NCBI GenBank assembly: GCA_017961575.1
Contig: JAGCXA010000026.1
Span: 1 to 57,329, forward strand
Reading direction: 5' to 3'
Length of the DNA: 57,329 nucleotides
DNA from: Clostridia bacterium
GTDB lineage: Bacteria > Bacillota > Clostridia > Oscillospirales > CAG-272
How positions within the stretch are numbered: position 1 is the stretch's first letter; each line of letters starts with the position of its first letter. Positions 1 to 9,251 of this stretch are shown piece by piece. Position numbers and translations under genes: made by a program. The notes beneath the pieces are model-generated. The model ran no database searches. It saw only the letters and a list, made by a program, of their open reading frames with translations, and was not told the DNA's origin.

Positions 1-533
1 AGCGCGGGCGGAACGTCCGCGTTACGGTCAGCGTCTCCTGCTTCGTGCCGAAACCCTTTACCGCCTTCCAATGGGAGGGGCAGGATCCGCTCGAAGTCTT
101 GCAGGAGAAGCAACTGTATCTGAAAGATCAGATCACCGACCGCAAGGTCGTTTACCACTACCACGACGCGAAGGTCTCGCGGGTCGAGGCGGTGCTTGCG
201 CGCGGCGACCGCCGGCTCGCCCCCTCGCTCGTGCTCGCCGCCCGCGAGGGTTCGGCGTACGCGGCGTGGAGCGAACACTTCGATTACGACAAGTGGATGG
301 ACTACTTTGCGCGCACCGGGATCGACCCCGCCTTCTACGCCAACCGCACCTTCGGGCTCGACGAGGTGCTTCCGTGGGATCTCATCGACTGCGGGGTGAC
401 GAAGGACTACCTGAAACGCGAGCGCGAACGCGCCTACGCCGCGAAAACGACCCCCTCCTGCGCCGAGCATTGCAACGGCTGCGGAGCGGATCGGTTGGGA
501 GGGAATACCAGATGGTGTCCGAAGAAAAAGTAA
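1..533 (+). CDS. C-terminal end of a TIGR03960-type B12-binding radical SAM protein (partial)
   Basis: The reading frame is open from base 3 at the window edge, so the gene begins outside. The visible part, about 176 residues, opens with VSCFVPKPFTAFQW, the hallmark segment behind the radical-SAM core of the TIGR03960 family. It ends in a Cys cluster (CAEHCNGCG followed by WC) typical of that family's C-terminus. A GTG at 45 could be misread as a start, but homology continues upstream of it. The B12-binding and radical-SAM CxxxCxxC parts lie off the window. The gene overlaps the DUF2344 partner downstream by 22 bp, as is usual for this pair, which is often fused. The family's substrate is unknown; an RNA or ribosomal target is only a guess. 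Confidence 0.85.
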   Translation, partial: RGRNVRVTVSVSCFVPKPFTAFQWEGQDPLEVLQEKQLYLKDQITDRKVVYHYHDAKVSRVEAVLARGDRRLAPSLVLAAREGSAYAAWSEHFDYDKWMDYFARTGIDPAFYANRTFGLDEVLPWDLIDCGVTKDYLKRERERAYAAKTTPSCAEHCNGCGADRLGGNTRWCPKKK

Positions 534-1228
534 ACCGTCCGTGCGACAATACGCCGATCCGGCTCCGTTTCCGGTTCCGCAAGGTCGGGCGGCTCCGCTA
601 TATCTCGCACCTCGAACTCGTCCGCACGGTCTCGAAGGCGGCGACCCGCGCCGGCATCCCCTGCTGGTTCACGCAGGGTTTCAACCCGGTGCCGAAGATC
701 GTTTTCGGAACGCCGATGTCGGTCGGGATGGAGAGCGAATGCGAGTTCGTCGAATTCCGCCTGACCGAGCGGATCGAACCGTCCGACGCCCTCTCGCGCC
801 TGAACGCCGCCACGCCCGCCGAACTGACCTTTCTCGAAGCGTACTATCCCGACAACAAGTTGACCGATCAATGCTTCGCGGAATACGAGATCCTCGTCAG
901 AACCGAGCGGAACGCCGAGGAACTCGCCGCCGCTTTCCGCAAACTGCTCTCCGACCCGAACCTCACCTGCCGCAACCTGACCCACGGCAAGGCGAGCGAG
1001 CGGGTCGTCGGACGGCAGACCGGGGACGCGAAAGTGACCGTCACGGGGGAACACGCGCTCCGGCTGACCATGACCCTCGGCACCTCGCAGGGCGAATTTC
1101 TGAACCCCGACTACGTGATGATCGCCCTCGATCAGGAGACGCGCTTCCTCGACGGCTCGCCGCTCGATAATACCTATCTCATCCGTCGCCTCGAGGCGCT
1201 CGATAAAGACAAAAATAAATTTCAATAA
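512..1228 (+). CDS. TIGR03936 / DUF2344 radical-SAM-associated protein
   Basis: The 238-residue protein contains the family signature: LRFRFRKVGRLRYISHLEL near the N-terminus, then PCWFTQGFNPVPKIVFGTPM and SVGMESECEFVEF. These match DUF2344 proteins, which are found next to or fused with TIGR03960 radical-SAM enzymes. The frame is open further upstream, but the ATG at 512 has a GGGAGGG ribosome site at 497-503 and starts where homology begins. It overlaps the preceding gene by 22 bp, so the two are translationally coupled and probably act as one enzyme. The biochemical role of the family is not established. Confidence 0.88.
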   Translation: MVSEEKVNRPCDNTPIRLRFRFRKVGRLRYISHLELVRTVSKAATRAGIPCWFTQGFNPVPKIVFGTPMSVGMESECEFVEFRLTERIEPSDALSRLNAATPAELTFLEAYYPDNKLTDQCFAEYEILVRTERNAEELAAAFRKLLSDPNLTCRNLTHGKASERVVGRQTGDAKVTVTGEHALRLTMTLGTSQGEFLNPDYVMIALDQETRFLDGSPLDNTYLIRRLEALDKDKNKFQ

Positions 1229-1239
1229 GGACAATCCCT

Positions 1240-1599
1240 GTGCAAACGATGAAAGAACGTCAAAAACCGTCCGCGCTCGACCCTACGGGGTTCGTCCTCC
1301 TTTCCGAGTACGTTCCCGACGCGGTGCAGAGATCCGCTATTACACCGCGTACAATTTCGTCGGAGAGCGGATCGACGGATACCATGGGAGGCGTCTTCGA
1401 TTTTCCGGGCGGGATTTCGCACCCCGATTATCGCGGGATAACCGAAGATCAATACGAAAACCGGATGCTTCTCCGGCATATTATGACGCAAAACGGGTTT
1501 CAGCCGATTGATTGCGAACGGTGGCACTTCTGTCTGACGGAAGAACCCTATCCCGACACCTATTTTGTTTTTCCGGTTTCGTCGGTGTATCTGAAATAA
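1240..1599 (+). pseudogene. Broken VanX/DdpX-type D-alanyl-D-alanine dipeptidase (M15D)
   Basis: The N-terminal frame reads FVLLSEYVPDAVQ. One base is then missing near 1328, and the match continues in another frame as EIRYYTAYNFVGERIDGY (1329-1382). Right after this (from 1384) the first frame resumes with MGGVFDFPGG, ISHPDYRGI, an ERWHF zinc/catalytic motif and NEP-like EPYPDTYFVFPV, which is the C-terminus of the family. The whole central part, including the SxHxxGxAxD zinc-binding motif, is gone; by family length roughly 300 bp are deleted. The product cannot be an active dipeptidase. The family cleaves D-Ala-D-Ala, and alanine racemase lies directly downstream, so this was plausibly a D-alanine recycling pair. 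The 119-residue frame is open but is a remnant. Confidence 0.78.
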
Positions 1600-1642
1600 A
1601 TTCGCCGCGCGCTGATCGGTTTTACAAAGAAAGGAACCAACC

Positions 1643-2752
1643 ATGGAACAAAGGATCACCGAAGCGACCGCCCTGCTCTCGACCGCGGCGCTGCAGAATA
1701 ATTTTCTCCGCCTGACGCGCGCCGCCGACGTCGCCCCCGAAAACGCCTTCGCGCTCGTCAAGGCGAACGCCTACGGGCACGGCGCGCGCGAGGTCGCCCT
1801 CCGGCTTGCCGCGGTCGGCGCCCGTCGGTTTGCCGTCGCTCGGCTGTCGGAGGCGATCGAGGTCAGGGAAGCGATTCCCGACTGCGAGATCCTGATCCTC
1901 GCGCCGACCAACCCGTGCCTGACCTCCGACCTTCTCGCGGGCGACTTCACGCAGGTCGTCAACTCGACCGAATACGCCGACGAACTTGCCGCCCGCGTCC
2001 CGTGTGACAAGCGGCTGAAAATCACGTTCGCCGTCGATACCGGTATGGGACGGCTCGGCTTTCCCGCCGTTTCGGGCGACCCGACCGAAGAGATCCTTGC
2101 GGTCGCGAAAAACGGTCGGCTCCTTCCCACGTCGATCTACACCCATATCCCCGACGCAGACGTCGACGGGGGTTTGGCGGAAAAATCGATCGGGATCTTC
2201 CGCGGCGTGCTGAACGAACTCGCCGCAAGGGGACTGTCGCTTCCGGCGCATTTTGCCAACAGCGTCTCGATTTTGCGTTTCGGCGCCGCCGCGCAGCCGA
2301 TCATCCGTCCGGGCATTTCGCTCTACGGATATAACCCCGCGCCGCATCTTCCTGATCCCGGACTGGTTCCCGTGATGCGCCTCTGCGCCCCGATCTTGCA
2401 GGTGCGGCGGTTCGCGCCGGGCGAGACGGTCGGATACTACCGCACTTACCGGATCGACAAGCCCACGCGGATCGCTCTGCTCGGGATCGGTTACGCCGAC
2501 GGCTTTCTGCGTTCCTGCTCGGGCGGGCTCGTCACGGTCGGCGGTGTAAAGTGTCCCCTCGTCGGACGGATCTCGATGGACCTTTCCTCGATCGCGCTGC
2601 CCGACGGTCTTGCCGTCAAGCCGGGCGATCACGCCGTCCTTTTCGGGGATGAGCAGGCGGATCTTATCGCGCTCTCCGCGCACGCCGGATCGATTCCGTA
2701 TGAAATGCTCGCGGGGTTGACCGCCCGCGTCAAGCGCGTTTGGGTCGACTGA
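1643..2752 (+). CDS. alr: Alanine racemase
   Basis: This 369-residue PLP enzyme interconverts L- and D-alanine for peptidoglycan. The N-terminal barrel carries ALVKANAYGHGA, in which the Lys forms the Schiff base with PLP. The C-terminal domain has the conserved GRISMDL and GDHAVLFG segments of the family. Length is normal for a soluble Alr, and there is no membrane domain of the VanT type. The ATG at 1643 follows AAAGGAACC at 1629-1637. It lies 43 bp behind the dipeptidase remnant, and a strong bidirectional terminator follows its stop. Confidence 0.95.
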   Translation: MEQRITEATALLSTAALQNNFLRLTRAADVAPENAFALVKANAYGHGAREVALRLAAVGARRFAVARLSEAIEVREAIPDCEILILAPTNPCLTSDLLAGDFTQVVNSTEYADELAARVPCDKRLKITFAVDTGMGRLGFPAVSGDPTEEILAVAKNGRLLPTSIYTHIPDADVDGGLAEKSIGIFRGVLNELAARGLSLPAHFANSVSILRFGAAAQPIIRPGISLYGYNPAPHLPDPGLVPVMRLCAPILQVRRFAPGETVGYYRTYRIDKPTRIALLGIGYADGFLRSCSGGLVTVGGVKCPLVGRISMDLSSIALPDGLAVKPGDHAVLFGDEQADLIALSAHAGSIPYEMLAGLTARVKRVWVD

Positions 2753-2770
2753 CGGTTCACAAGGAAATAT

Positions 2771-2804
2771 AAAAGGATCCTCGCTTTTTGCGAGGATCCT
2801 TTTA
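2771..2804. terminator. Bidirectional intrinsic terminator between alr and the AraC gene
   Basis: A perfect inverted repeat, AAAAGGATCCTCG / CGAGGATCCTTTT, surrounds a CTTTTTG loop. It has T-runs on both sides and separates two convergent genes, so it can serve both. Confidence 0.85.
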
Positions 2805-2830
2805 TACGGTTGCGCCGCCGTGCGGTCCGC

Positions 2831-3682
2831 TTACTTCGTCAGCATATTGCGGAACGAGAGCGGGGAATCGCCGAGCGTTTCGCGGAAGATGCGGTAGAAG
2901 TACTGCATACTGAAAAAGCCGGAGCGCTGCGCGACCTCCGAAACCGGGAGATCGGTTTCGGCGAGCAGGGTCAGCGCGTGATGGAGCCGCACGCGGTTGA
3001 TGTACTCGACGGGCGGGACGCCGACGCCCTCGCGGAAAATGCGCGTGAAATGGTCGGGCGTCAGACACAGTTCCGCCGCGAGCGAGGGGATCGTCATCTT
3101 CTCGGCGTAGCCGTTCTCGATCCGGTCAAGCACCGGTTTCATCCGCATCACGTTGTGGTAGACGACGCGGTCATCGCCGCGCTTTTCACCGCCGTAGTAG
3201 CGGAGCAGTTCGGTCATCATCAGGTAGAGATTGGCGCGGATCGGCATCGCGTAGCAGACCTCGTGCGCCTCGAACTCGTCCTGCGCCGCGTCCATCAGCG
3301 CGGTCAGCTTGGCGTGGAGCGGATGCTCCGACGTGAAGGTGAAGAGCAGGTTCTTTGCCTGCACCGTCAGCATATAGAGGAGTTCCGATTCCATCGTGTC
3401 CATATTCTGCGAGAGGATCGACTCGTGAAAGGACATCAGCCGGATCTCGGCGGGCGCGTCGACCGTTTCGCAGGACAGAAGCCGGGACGGAGCGATGAAC
3501 AGGATCTCGCCCTCCGTCGCCTCGTGCGAGAAGAGACCCGCCTGCACCCGCACTTTCCCCGACTGTACGCCGAGAAACGACATCCAGCCCTCGCGGATAA
3601 AGGTGGGGATCAGCCGCCCTTCTCCGTGCCGCACCGTCATCTCGAACGGAAATTGCCGTCCCTCTCTCTTGTCGTTTGCCAT
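2831..3682 (-). CDS. AraC-family transcriptional regulator
   Basis: The 283-residue protein has an N-terminal sensor half (about 1-180, cupin-like in this family) and a C-terminal double helix-turn-helix. The latter contains LAAELCLTPDHFTRIFREGVG and, near the end, VAQRSGFFSMQYFYRIFRETLG, the typical AraC motif pair. The start at 3682 has AAGGAGA eight bases upstream, and a TTTACA/TATAAT promoter lies behind it. The ligand cannot be told from sequence. The neighbours (alr, an HtrA-like protease) have their own signals, so the target operon is unknown. Confidence 0.88.
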   Translation of the reverse strand: MANDKREGRQFPFEMTVRHGEGRLIPTFIREGWMSFLGVQSGKVRVQAGLFSHEATEGEILFIAPSRLLSCETVDAPAEIRLMSFHESILSQNMDTMESELLYMLTVQAKNLLFTFTSEHPLHAKLTALMDAAQDEFEAHEVCYAMPIRANLYLMMTELLRYYGGEKRGDDRVVYHNVMRMKPVLDRIENGYAEKMTIPSLAAELCLTPDHFTRIFREGVGVPPVEYINRVRLHHALTLLAETDLPVSEVAQRSGFFSMQYFYRIFRETLGDSPLSFRNMLTK

Positions 3683-3733
3683 AGGTTCCGTCTCCTTATC
3701 GTTTTATCGCCGATTCCGAGATTTTCCGATTCC

Positions 3734-3762
3734 ATTATAGCAAATCCGAAACGAATTGTAAA
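3734..3762 (-). promoter_or_regulatory. Sigma-A type promoter of the AraC gene
   Basis: On the minus strand, TTTACA (3757-3762) and TATAAT (3734-3739) are separated by exactly 17 bp, about 50 bp upstream of the start. Confidence 0.7.
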
Positions 3763-3918
3763 GCAATTCCGCGAAATCTTTTCTTTCTCTTTATAAAAAA
3801 GTTTTACTTTTGTTCACGGAAAACACATTTTCTCGTTTCAGTTTCGTCTTATCTCGGTGTTACAATGGAATTTGAAAACCGGGAGTGTCCCGGCGTACTT
3901 TGATTGAGGACGGTTCCG

Positions 3919-5271
3919 ATGATGAAAAAGATCGTTTGCCTGCTCCTGCCTGTTCTGCTCGTTCTGTCGCTTGTCTCCTGCACGGTGTTCGACGGAAAAC
4001 GGGGCGGACCCTCCGCCTATGAGGTCGCGGTCGAGAACGGATATAAGGGAGACGAGGTCTCGTGGCTCGAATCGCTGAAAGGGAAGGACCTCTCGCTCTC
4101 GGAGGTCTACGCCGCCGCGCGCGACGCTGGCTTTGAAGGCGACCTGCTCGACTTCCTCAAAGAATACCTTTCCTACGACGACGGCGATCTCGTCCTTTCC
4201 GGGGTCGCGCCGGTTTCGGCGGGGATCAGCGGTTCGCTGCTTTCGAGCGTCAGCATCACCTGCACCTTCGACTGTCTCTTTCGCAACTGGTTCGGAACGT
4301 CGACCCAGACCAAACAGCAATCGGGTTCGGGCGTGATCTACCGGCTCGACAAGGAGCAGGGCGACGCCTATATCATCACCAACTATCACGTCGTTTACCG
4401 CTCCGATTCGCTGACCGAAAACAAGATCAGCGACCGGGTCAAGGTCTACCTCTACGGCAGCGAGAGCGAGCGGTACGCCATCGACGCGACCTACGTCGGC
4501 GGCTCGATGAACTACGACATCGCCGTGCTGAAAATCACCGGCAGCGAGGTTCTGAAAAGGAGTTCCGCGCTCCCCGTTTCGGTCGCCGACTCGAATCTGA
4601 TCACCGTCGGGGACGTCGCCATCGCCATCGGAAACCCGGTGGGCATCGGGATCTCGGCGACGAGCGGGATCGTTTCGGTCGATTCCGAGTCCATCCAGAT
4701 GCAGGCGTGCGACAACGTTTCGATCGTTTCCTACCGTCTGCTCCGCGTCGACACCGCGATCAACGAGGGGAACAGCGGCGGCGGTCTGTTTGACAAAGAC
4801 GGACGGCTGATCGGCGTCGTCAACGCCAAGATCACGTCGAGCGATATAGACAACATCGGCTTTGCCATTCCTTCCAACGTCGCGACCTACGTCGCCGACA
4901 ACATCATCGACACCTGCAACGGAACGACCGTCACCGCGCCGAAAAAGTGTATGCTCGGCATCACGGTCGGCGTGTCGGGTTCGACCGCCTACTTCGACCC
5001 CGATACCCGAACGACCCGCATCCGCGAAACCGTCTACCTGACCGACGTGCAGAGCGGGGCGGCGGCGGACGGCGTATTGAAGATCGGCGACGTCGTCACC
5101 TCGGTCAAAATCGGCGACGCGACCTATCCGATCGACCGCAGTTTCATCATCGTGGACATTATGCTGACCTGCCGGGTGGGGGACACCGTCACCGTCTCCT
5201 ATACCCGCGACGGCGCGCCCGGCACGGCGGAATTCGTTCTGACCGAATCCGCTCTCGTCACGGTCAACTGA
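3919..5271 (+). CDS. HtrA/DegP-like trypsin-family serine protease, lipoprotein
   Basis: The 450-residue protein begins MMKKIVCLLLP and has a lipobox LSLVSC with Cys21, so it is predicted to be exported and lipid-anchored. A segment at about 33-53 (SAYEVAVENGYKGDEVSWLE) matches a short motif that recurs in Clostridial surface proteins. The protease domain shows the triad His157 (ITNYHVV), Asp200 (NYDIAVL) and Ser286 (NEGNSGGGLF). A PDZ-like region with GAAADGVLKIGDVV follows at about 375-450. The role is probably extracytoplasmic protein quality control or processing. A TTG at 3904 would also open the frame, but the ATG at 3919 has GAGGACGG at proper distance and starts the signal peptide cleanly. 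An inverted-repeat terminator follows. Confidence 0.9.
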   Translation: MMKKIVCLLLPVLLVLSLVSCTVFDGKRGGPSAYEVAVENGYKGDEVSWLESLKGKDLSLSEVYAAARDAGFEGDLLDFLKEYLSYDDGDLVLSGVAPVSAGISGSLLSSVSITCTFDCLFRNWFGTSTQTKQQSGSGVIYRLDKEQGDAYIITNYHVVYRSDSLTENKISDRVKVYLYGSESERYAIDATYVGGSMNYDIAVLKITGSEVLKRSSALPVSVADSNLITVGDVAIAIGNPVGIGISATSGIVSVDSESIQMQACDNVSIVSYRLLRVDTAINEGNSGGGLFDKDGRLIGVVNAKITSSDIDNIGFAIPSNVATYVADNIIDTCNGTTVTAPKKCMLGITVGVSGSTAYFDPDTRTTRIRETVYLTDVQSGAAADGVLKIGDVVTSVKIGDATYPIDRSFIIVDIMLTCRVGDTVTVSYTRDGAPGTAEFVLTESALVTVN

Positions 5272-5302
5272 CCCGGCGTTTGCCCAAAGGGCAACGTCAC
5301 CA

Positions 5303-5332
5303 AAAGAGGCGCGCCGAACGGCGCGCCTCTTT
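5303..5332. terminator. Bidirectional terminator between the protease and the DUF4363 gene
   Basis: AAAGAGGCGCGCC and GGCGCGCCTCTTT form a perfect stem around a GAAC loop, between two convergent genes. Confidence 0.82.
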
Positions 5333-5697
5333 CATAATAGGTTGATCGGGTCGTTTCCTGCTTCTTCGGCGAGGTGTGTGAGCGCCGCGATCAACTCGTG
5401 CCGCGAGACGACGTAGAGCGACACGTCCCCTGCGATACACGCGCCGCAGAACGTCGCGACGGCGCGGTCAATGTCGGACAGCACCCGGTGGTCGAGCGTG
5501 AGCAGGTAGATCTTCTCGCGCTTCTGCCACGCCTCGTGGATCCGGTCGGCGTCCTCCCGCTCCGCGACGGTTGTTTCGGGCAGCGCCTCGACTCGCCGAC
5601 GGAGCGCGTCGATCGAACCAGCCGTCGCGTGCCCGCCGACGAACACCCCGACAAAGAGCGAGAGCAGAAGAAGGGAAGAGAAGAGGATCGGTTTCAC
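5332..5697 (-). CDS. DUF4363 family protein, membrane-anchored
   Basis: This 121-residue protein has one N-terminal hydrophobic segment (about 4-25) and a helical remainder with the DUF4363-like WQKREKIYLLTLDHRVLSDI segment. DUF4363 proteins are regularly encoded beside DUF421 (YetF-like) proteins, and here the start overlaps the DUF421 stop by 4 bp. The pair is therefore one operon and probably one membrane complex. The molecular function is unknown. Confidence 0.75.
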   Translation of the reverse strand: MKPILFSSLLLLSLFVGVFVGGHATAGSIDALRRRVEALPETTVAEREDADRIHEAWQKREKIYLLTLDHRVLSDIDRAVATFCGACIAGDVSLYVVSRHELIAALTHLAEEAGNDPINLL

Positions 5698-6365
5698 GGT
5701 TTCGTCTCCTTTCGGACGAGGGTGTAGCGTCCGTCCTCGCGCAGGGCGAGGAGAAAGACGTCCTTGACGGACACCCCCTTGCGTTTCAGGATCCCGTCCA
5801 CCGTCTTCCGGTCGATCCCGGGGGATGAGAGCGCGTTTTCGTCCGGAACCCCGTCAAGGATGACCGGTTTACGGTATCCCCCGCGTTCTCCTTTGAGCGA
5901 CGCCTGCGTCACCGGCTGCTGTTCCGGGACGAGCAGAACCGAGAGCCGCCCGTTCTGTTCCACCGTGCAAAGAGACACGTCCGAGAGGTCGTCCACCCCT
6001 TGCAGGCGGAGTTCCCCCATCAACTCGTCCAACGAGATCCGCATCTTTTTCAGCGCCGCCTGATCGATCACGCCGCTTCGGATCAGGGTCGACGTCCGCG
6101 GCTCGAAGACCCGTTTCAGAAAGGCGAAACGGTTTTTGAGACAGGTGATGAGCAGTTCGAGCGAGAGAATGAAGAGCAGGGGGATCACGGCGTAGAGCAG
6201 GGGGATCTCGGGATCGGCGACGGGGAGCGCCGCGATCTCGGAGAGCAGGAGCGTCGAGATCAGGTCGGATACTTCGAGTTCGCCCACCTGCCGCTTTCCC
6301 ATAATGCGGATCGAGAGCGAGAGCAGAATATAGATCACGATGATCCGGTAGAGGATGGTCGCCAC
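5694..6365 (-). CDS. DUF421 (YetF-like) membrane protein
   Basis: The 223-residue protein opens with membrane segments (about 5-22, then 50-75) containing the family motif IRIMGKRQVGELEVSDLI. A cytoplasmic domain follows with LIRSGVIDQAALKKMRIS and LDELMGELRLQGVDDLSDV, the standard DUF421 arrangement. The family is linked to envelope or spore-associated functions in Firmicutes, but no activity is established. It is the first gene of a two-gene minus-strand operon with DUF4363. Confidence 0.88.
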   Translation of the reverse strand: MATILYRIIVIYILLSLSIRIMGKRQVGELEVSDLISTLLLSEIAALPVADPEIPLLYAVIPLLFILSLELLITCLKNRFAFLKRVFEPRTSTLIRSGVIDQAALKKMRISLDELMGELRLQGVDDLSDVSLCTVEQNGRLSVLLVPEQQPVTQASLKGERGGYRKPVILDGVPDENALSSPGIDRKTVDGILKRKGVSVKDVFLLALREDGRYTLVRKETKP

Positions 6366-6446
6366 GGCGTCCCTCCTTTTTTCGGTTAGTTTGGCGCGAA
6401 TTCCGCCCGGTTATTCCGCACGCGAGCCCTTTTTGCGGTAAAACTA

Positions 6447-6475
6447 TTTACAAAAAGTAAAAATAATGATATAAT
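6447..6475 (+). promoter_or_regulatory. Promoter of the mtaB operon
   Basis: TTTACA (6447-6452) and TATAAT (6470-6475) are spaced 17 bp apart. They lie in an AT-rich island 32 bp before the mtaB start. Confidence 0.78.
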
Positions 6476-6506
6476 ACGGTTTCAGAGTGTGTGAAAGGAG
6501 AGGGCT

Positions 6507-7811
6507 ATGGGCTACCGCGTCGGTTTTTGTTCGCTCGGGTGCAAGGTCTCGCAGTATGAGACCGAGGCGCTCGCGGAGCGTTTTGCCGCCGCGGGGTTCG
6601 AGGTATCGGACTTTGCCTCCGTCTGCGACGTTTACGTCGTCAACACCTGCGCCGTCACCGTCGAGAGCGACCGGAAATCGCGGCAGATGATCCGCCGCGC
6701 CGTTCACGCGAATCCGGGGGCTGTCGTGATCGTGACGGGATGCTCCTCTCAACTCCACCCCGACGGGATCGCCGCCATTCCCGGCGTCTCCTACGTTTCG
6801 GGAAACGACCGGAAAATGCACCTGCCGAAAATCGCGCTCGATCTGCTCGCCCGTCCGAGGACGGCGGCACAGACCGAGGTACGCGATCTTGCGGGCGTCC
6901 CTTTCGAGCCCATCGCGATCACGCGCGCGCCGCGCACGCGGGCGTTCGTCAAGATCGAGGACGGCTGCAACTGCCGGTGCGCCTACTGCGCCATTCCGCT
7001 CGCCCGCGGACCCGTCCGCTCGAAGCGTCCGGAGGACGTGATCGCCGAGGTTTCGGGACTCGTCGCGTCGGGTACGCGCGAGATCGTTCTGACCGGGATC
7101 GAAACGGCGGCGTACGGGATCGACCTCGACGGCTACCGTCTCATCGACCTGATCTCCGACCTCGCCGAAAAGACCGACGTCGAACGCATCCGGCTGAGTT
7201 CGCTTTCCCCCGAGATGATGACGTCCGCGACGGTCGCCCGTCTCGCCGCGATCCCGAAGCTCGCGCCGCACTTTCATCTGTCGCTCCAATCGGGCTCCGA
7301 CGCGACGCTCGCGGCGATGCGCCGCCCCTACCGCACGGGGCAGGTGCGCGACGCCCTCTCCGCGCTCCGGGACGCGATCCCCGGCGTGACCTTCACGACC
7401 GACGTGATCGTCGGATTTCCGGGCGAGAGCGAGGAGCGGTTTGCCGAGACGCTTGCCTTCTGCCGGGAGGCGCGTTTCCTCCGGCTTCACGTTTTCCCGT
7501 ATTCGCCCCGCCCCGGGACCCCGGCGGCGACCTTCCCGGATCAGATATCGGGCGACGAGAAGCACAGGCGGGTCAGGGAACTCGTCAAATGCGGCAAAGC
7601 CGTCGCGAAAGAACTCCTTTCCGACCTGATCGCCGCCAAAACCCCCCTCTCGGTTCTTTTTGAAACGCGGGACGGGGAGTATTTCACGGGACATTCCGAA
7701 AACTATATCGAGGTCAGGGCGAAAACCGATCTTGACCTTTCGGGCAGGATCGCGACCGTTCTGCCGACCGCGCTTTCCTGCGACGGCGTGATCGGAAAAA
7801 TCGTCGGGTAA
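6507..7811 (+). CDS. mtaB: tRNA (N6-L-threonylcarbamoyladenosine(37)-C2)-methylthiotransferase
   Basis: This 434-residue radical-SAM methylthiotransferase converts t6A37 to ms2t6A37 in tRNA. The N-terminal UPF0004 domain starts VGFCSLGCKVSQYETEAL and includes VVNTCAVT and VTGCSSQ, which supply the three Cys of the auxiliary Fe-S cluster. The radical-SAM motif is CNCRCAYC (CxxxCxxC) at about residues 155-162. A short TRAM-like tail closes the protein. The CSLGCKVSQYE pattern separates MtaB from MiaB and RimO. It is the first gene of an apparent operon with glycyl-tRNA synthetase and a phospholipase D-like gene. Confidence 0.95.
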   Translation: MGYRVGFCSLGCKVSQYETEALAERFAAAGFEVSDFASVCDVYVVNTCAVTVESDRKSRQMIRRAVHANPGAVVIVTGCSSQLHPDGIAAIPGVSYVSGNDRKMHLPKIALDLLARPRTAAQTEVRDLAGVPFEPIAITRAPRTRAFVKIEDGCNCRCAYCAIPLARGPVRSKRPEDVIAEVSGLVASGTREIVLTGIETAAYGIDLDGYRLIDLISDLAEKTDVERIRLSSLSPEMMTSATVARLAAIPKLAPHFHLSLQSGSDATLAAMRRPYRTGQVRDALSALRDAIPGVTFTTDVIVGFPGESEERFAETLAFCREARFLRLHVFPYSPRPGTPAATFPDQISGDEKHRRVRELVKCGKAVAKELLSDLIAAKTPLSVLFETRDGEYFTGHSENYIEVRAKTDLDLSGRIATVLPTALSCDGVIGKIVG

Positions 7812-7847
7812 AACAAGATTGCGGCACCCCGCAAGAAAGAGGATACA

Positions 7848-9245
7848 ATGAACAACAGCGAAAAAACAATGGACAAGATCGTCGCGCTCTGCAAGAACCG
7901 GGGCTTCGTTTTCCCGGGGTCGGAGATCTACGGCGGGCTCTCGAATTCGTGGGACTACGGACCGCTCGGCGTGGAGTTCAAGAACAACGTCAAGCGCGCG
8001 TGGTGGAAGAAATTCGTGCAGGAGAACCCCTATAACGTCGGACTTGATTCGGCGATCATTATGAATCCCCGGACGTGGGTCGCCTCGGGGCATCTCGGCG
8101 GTTTTTCGGATCCTCTGATGGACTGCCGCGTCTGCAAGAGCCGTCACCGCGCCGACAAACTGATCGAGGACTACGCGTTTCAGAACAAACTCGACGTCAA
8201 TCCCGCCGGGATGACCGACGACGAGATGGCGGCGTATATCAAGGAGAATCACATCGTCTGCCCCGACTGCGGGAGCGGCGATTTCACCCCGATCCGCAAG
8301 TTCAACCTGATGTTCAAGACCTTCATCGGCGTGACCGAGGATTCGACCAACACGGTCTATCTCCGTCCCGAGACGGCGCAGGGCATCTTCGTCAACTTCA
8401 AGAACGTGCAAAGAACGGCGCGCAAAAAGATCCCGTTCGGCATCGGTCAGATCGGTAAGTCCTTCCGCAACGAGATCACGCCGGGGAACTTCGTGTTCCG
8501 TACCCGCGAATTCGAGCAGATGGAACTGGAATTCTTCTGCAAGCCGGGAACCGACCTCGACTGGTTCAACTATTGGCGCTCCTTCTGCGCCGAGTTCCTC
8601 TATTCGCTCGGTATGAAGCGCGAGAACCTGCGGCTCCGCGACCACAGCCCCGAGGAACTTTGCTTCTACTCGAAGGGCACGACCGACATCGAGTTCCTGT
8701 TCCCGTTCGGATGGGGCGAACTCTGGGGCATCGCCGACCGCACCGACTACGACCTGACCCAGCATCAGACGACGTCGGGCGAGTCGATGGAATACTTCGA
8801 CCCCGAGACAAACGAGAAGTACGTCCCCTACGTCGTCGAGCCGTCGCTCGGCGCCGACCGGGTGGCGCTCGCCTTCCTCTGCGACGCCTACGACGAGGAG
8901 GTCGTCGACGCCGAGAAGAACGACGTCCGCGTGGTGCTTCACCTGCATCCGGCGCTCGCTCCCGTCAAGGCGGCGATCCTCCCGCTCTCGAAGAAACTCT
9001 CCGACAAGGCGGGCGACCTCTTCGCCGACCTCTCGAAGACGATGAACGTCGAGTTCGACGAATCGGGCTCGATCGGGAAGCGCTACCGTCGGCAGGACGA
9101 GATCGGGACGCCCTTCTGCGTCACCTACGACTTCGACAGCGAGAACGACGGATGCGTCACGGTGCGCGAACGCGACTCGATGGAGCAGATCCGTCTGCCC
9201 ATCTCCGAAGTGAAAACGTATATCGAGGAAAGGATCGCGTTCTGA
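7848..9245 (+). CDS. glyQS: Glycyl-tRNA synthetase, single-chain (alpha2) type
   Basis: This class II synthetase of 465 residues charges tRNA-Gly. It shows the start motif [20 protein letters not shown], class II motif 2 around [20 protein letters not shown], and motif 3 near [15 protein letters not shown]. The C-terminal anticodon-binding domain includes [17 protein letters not shown]-like sequence. Cys residues near 100 and 140 ([16 protein letters not shown]) suggest the zinc-type insert seen in this family. It starts 37 bp after mtaB with AAGAAAGAGG upstream. No T-box precedes it here. Confidence 0.96.
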   Translation: MNNSEKTMDKIVALCKNRGFVFPGSEIYGGLSNSWDYGPLGVEFKNNVKRAWWKKFVQENPYNVGLDSAIIMNPRTWVASGHLGGFSDPLMDCRVCKSRHRADKLIEDYAFQNKLDVNPAGMTDDEMAAYIKENHIVCPDCGSGDFTPIRKFNLMFKTFIGVTEDSTNTVYLRPETAQGIFVNFKNVQRTARKKIPFGIGQIGKSFRNEITPGNFVFRTREFEQMELEFFCKPGTDLDWFNYWRSFCAEFLYSLGMKRENLRLRDHSPEELCFYSKGTTDIEFLFPFGWGELWGIADRTDYDLTQHQTTSGESMEYFDPETNEKYVPYVVEPSLGADRVALAFLCDAYDEEVVDAEKNDVRVVLHLHPALAPVKAAILPLSKKLSDKAGDLFADLSKTMNVEFDESGSIGKRYRRQDEIGTPFCVTYDFDSENDGCVTVRERDSMEQIRLPISEVKTYIEERIAF

Positions 9246-9251
9246 CCAGAT

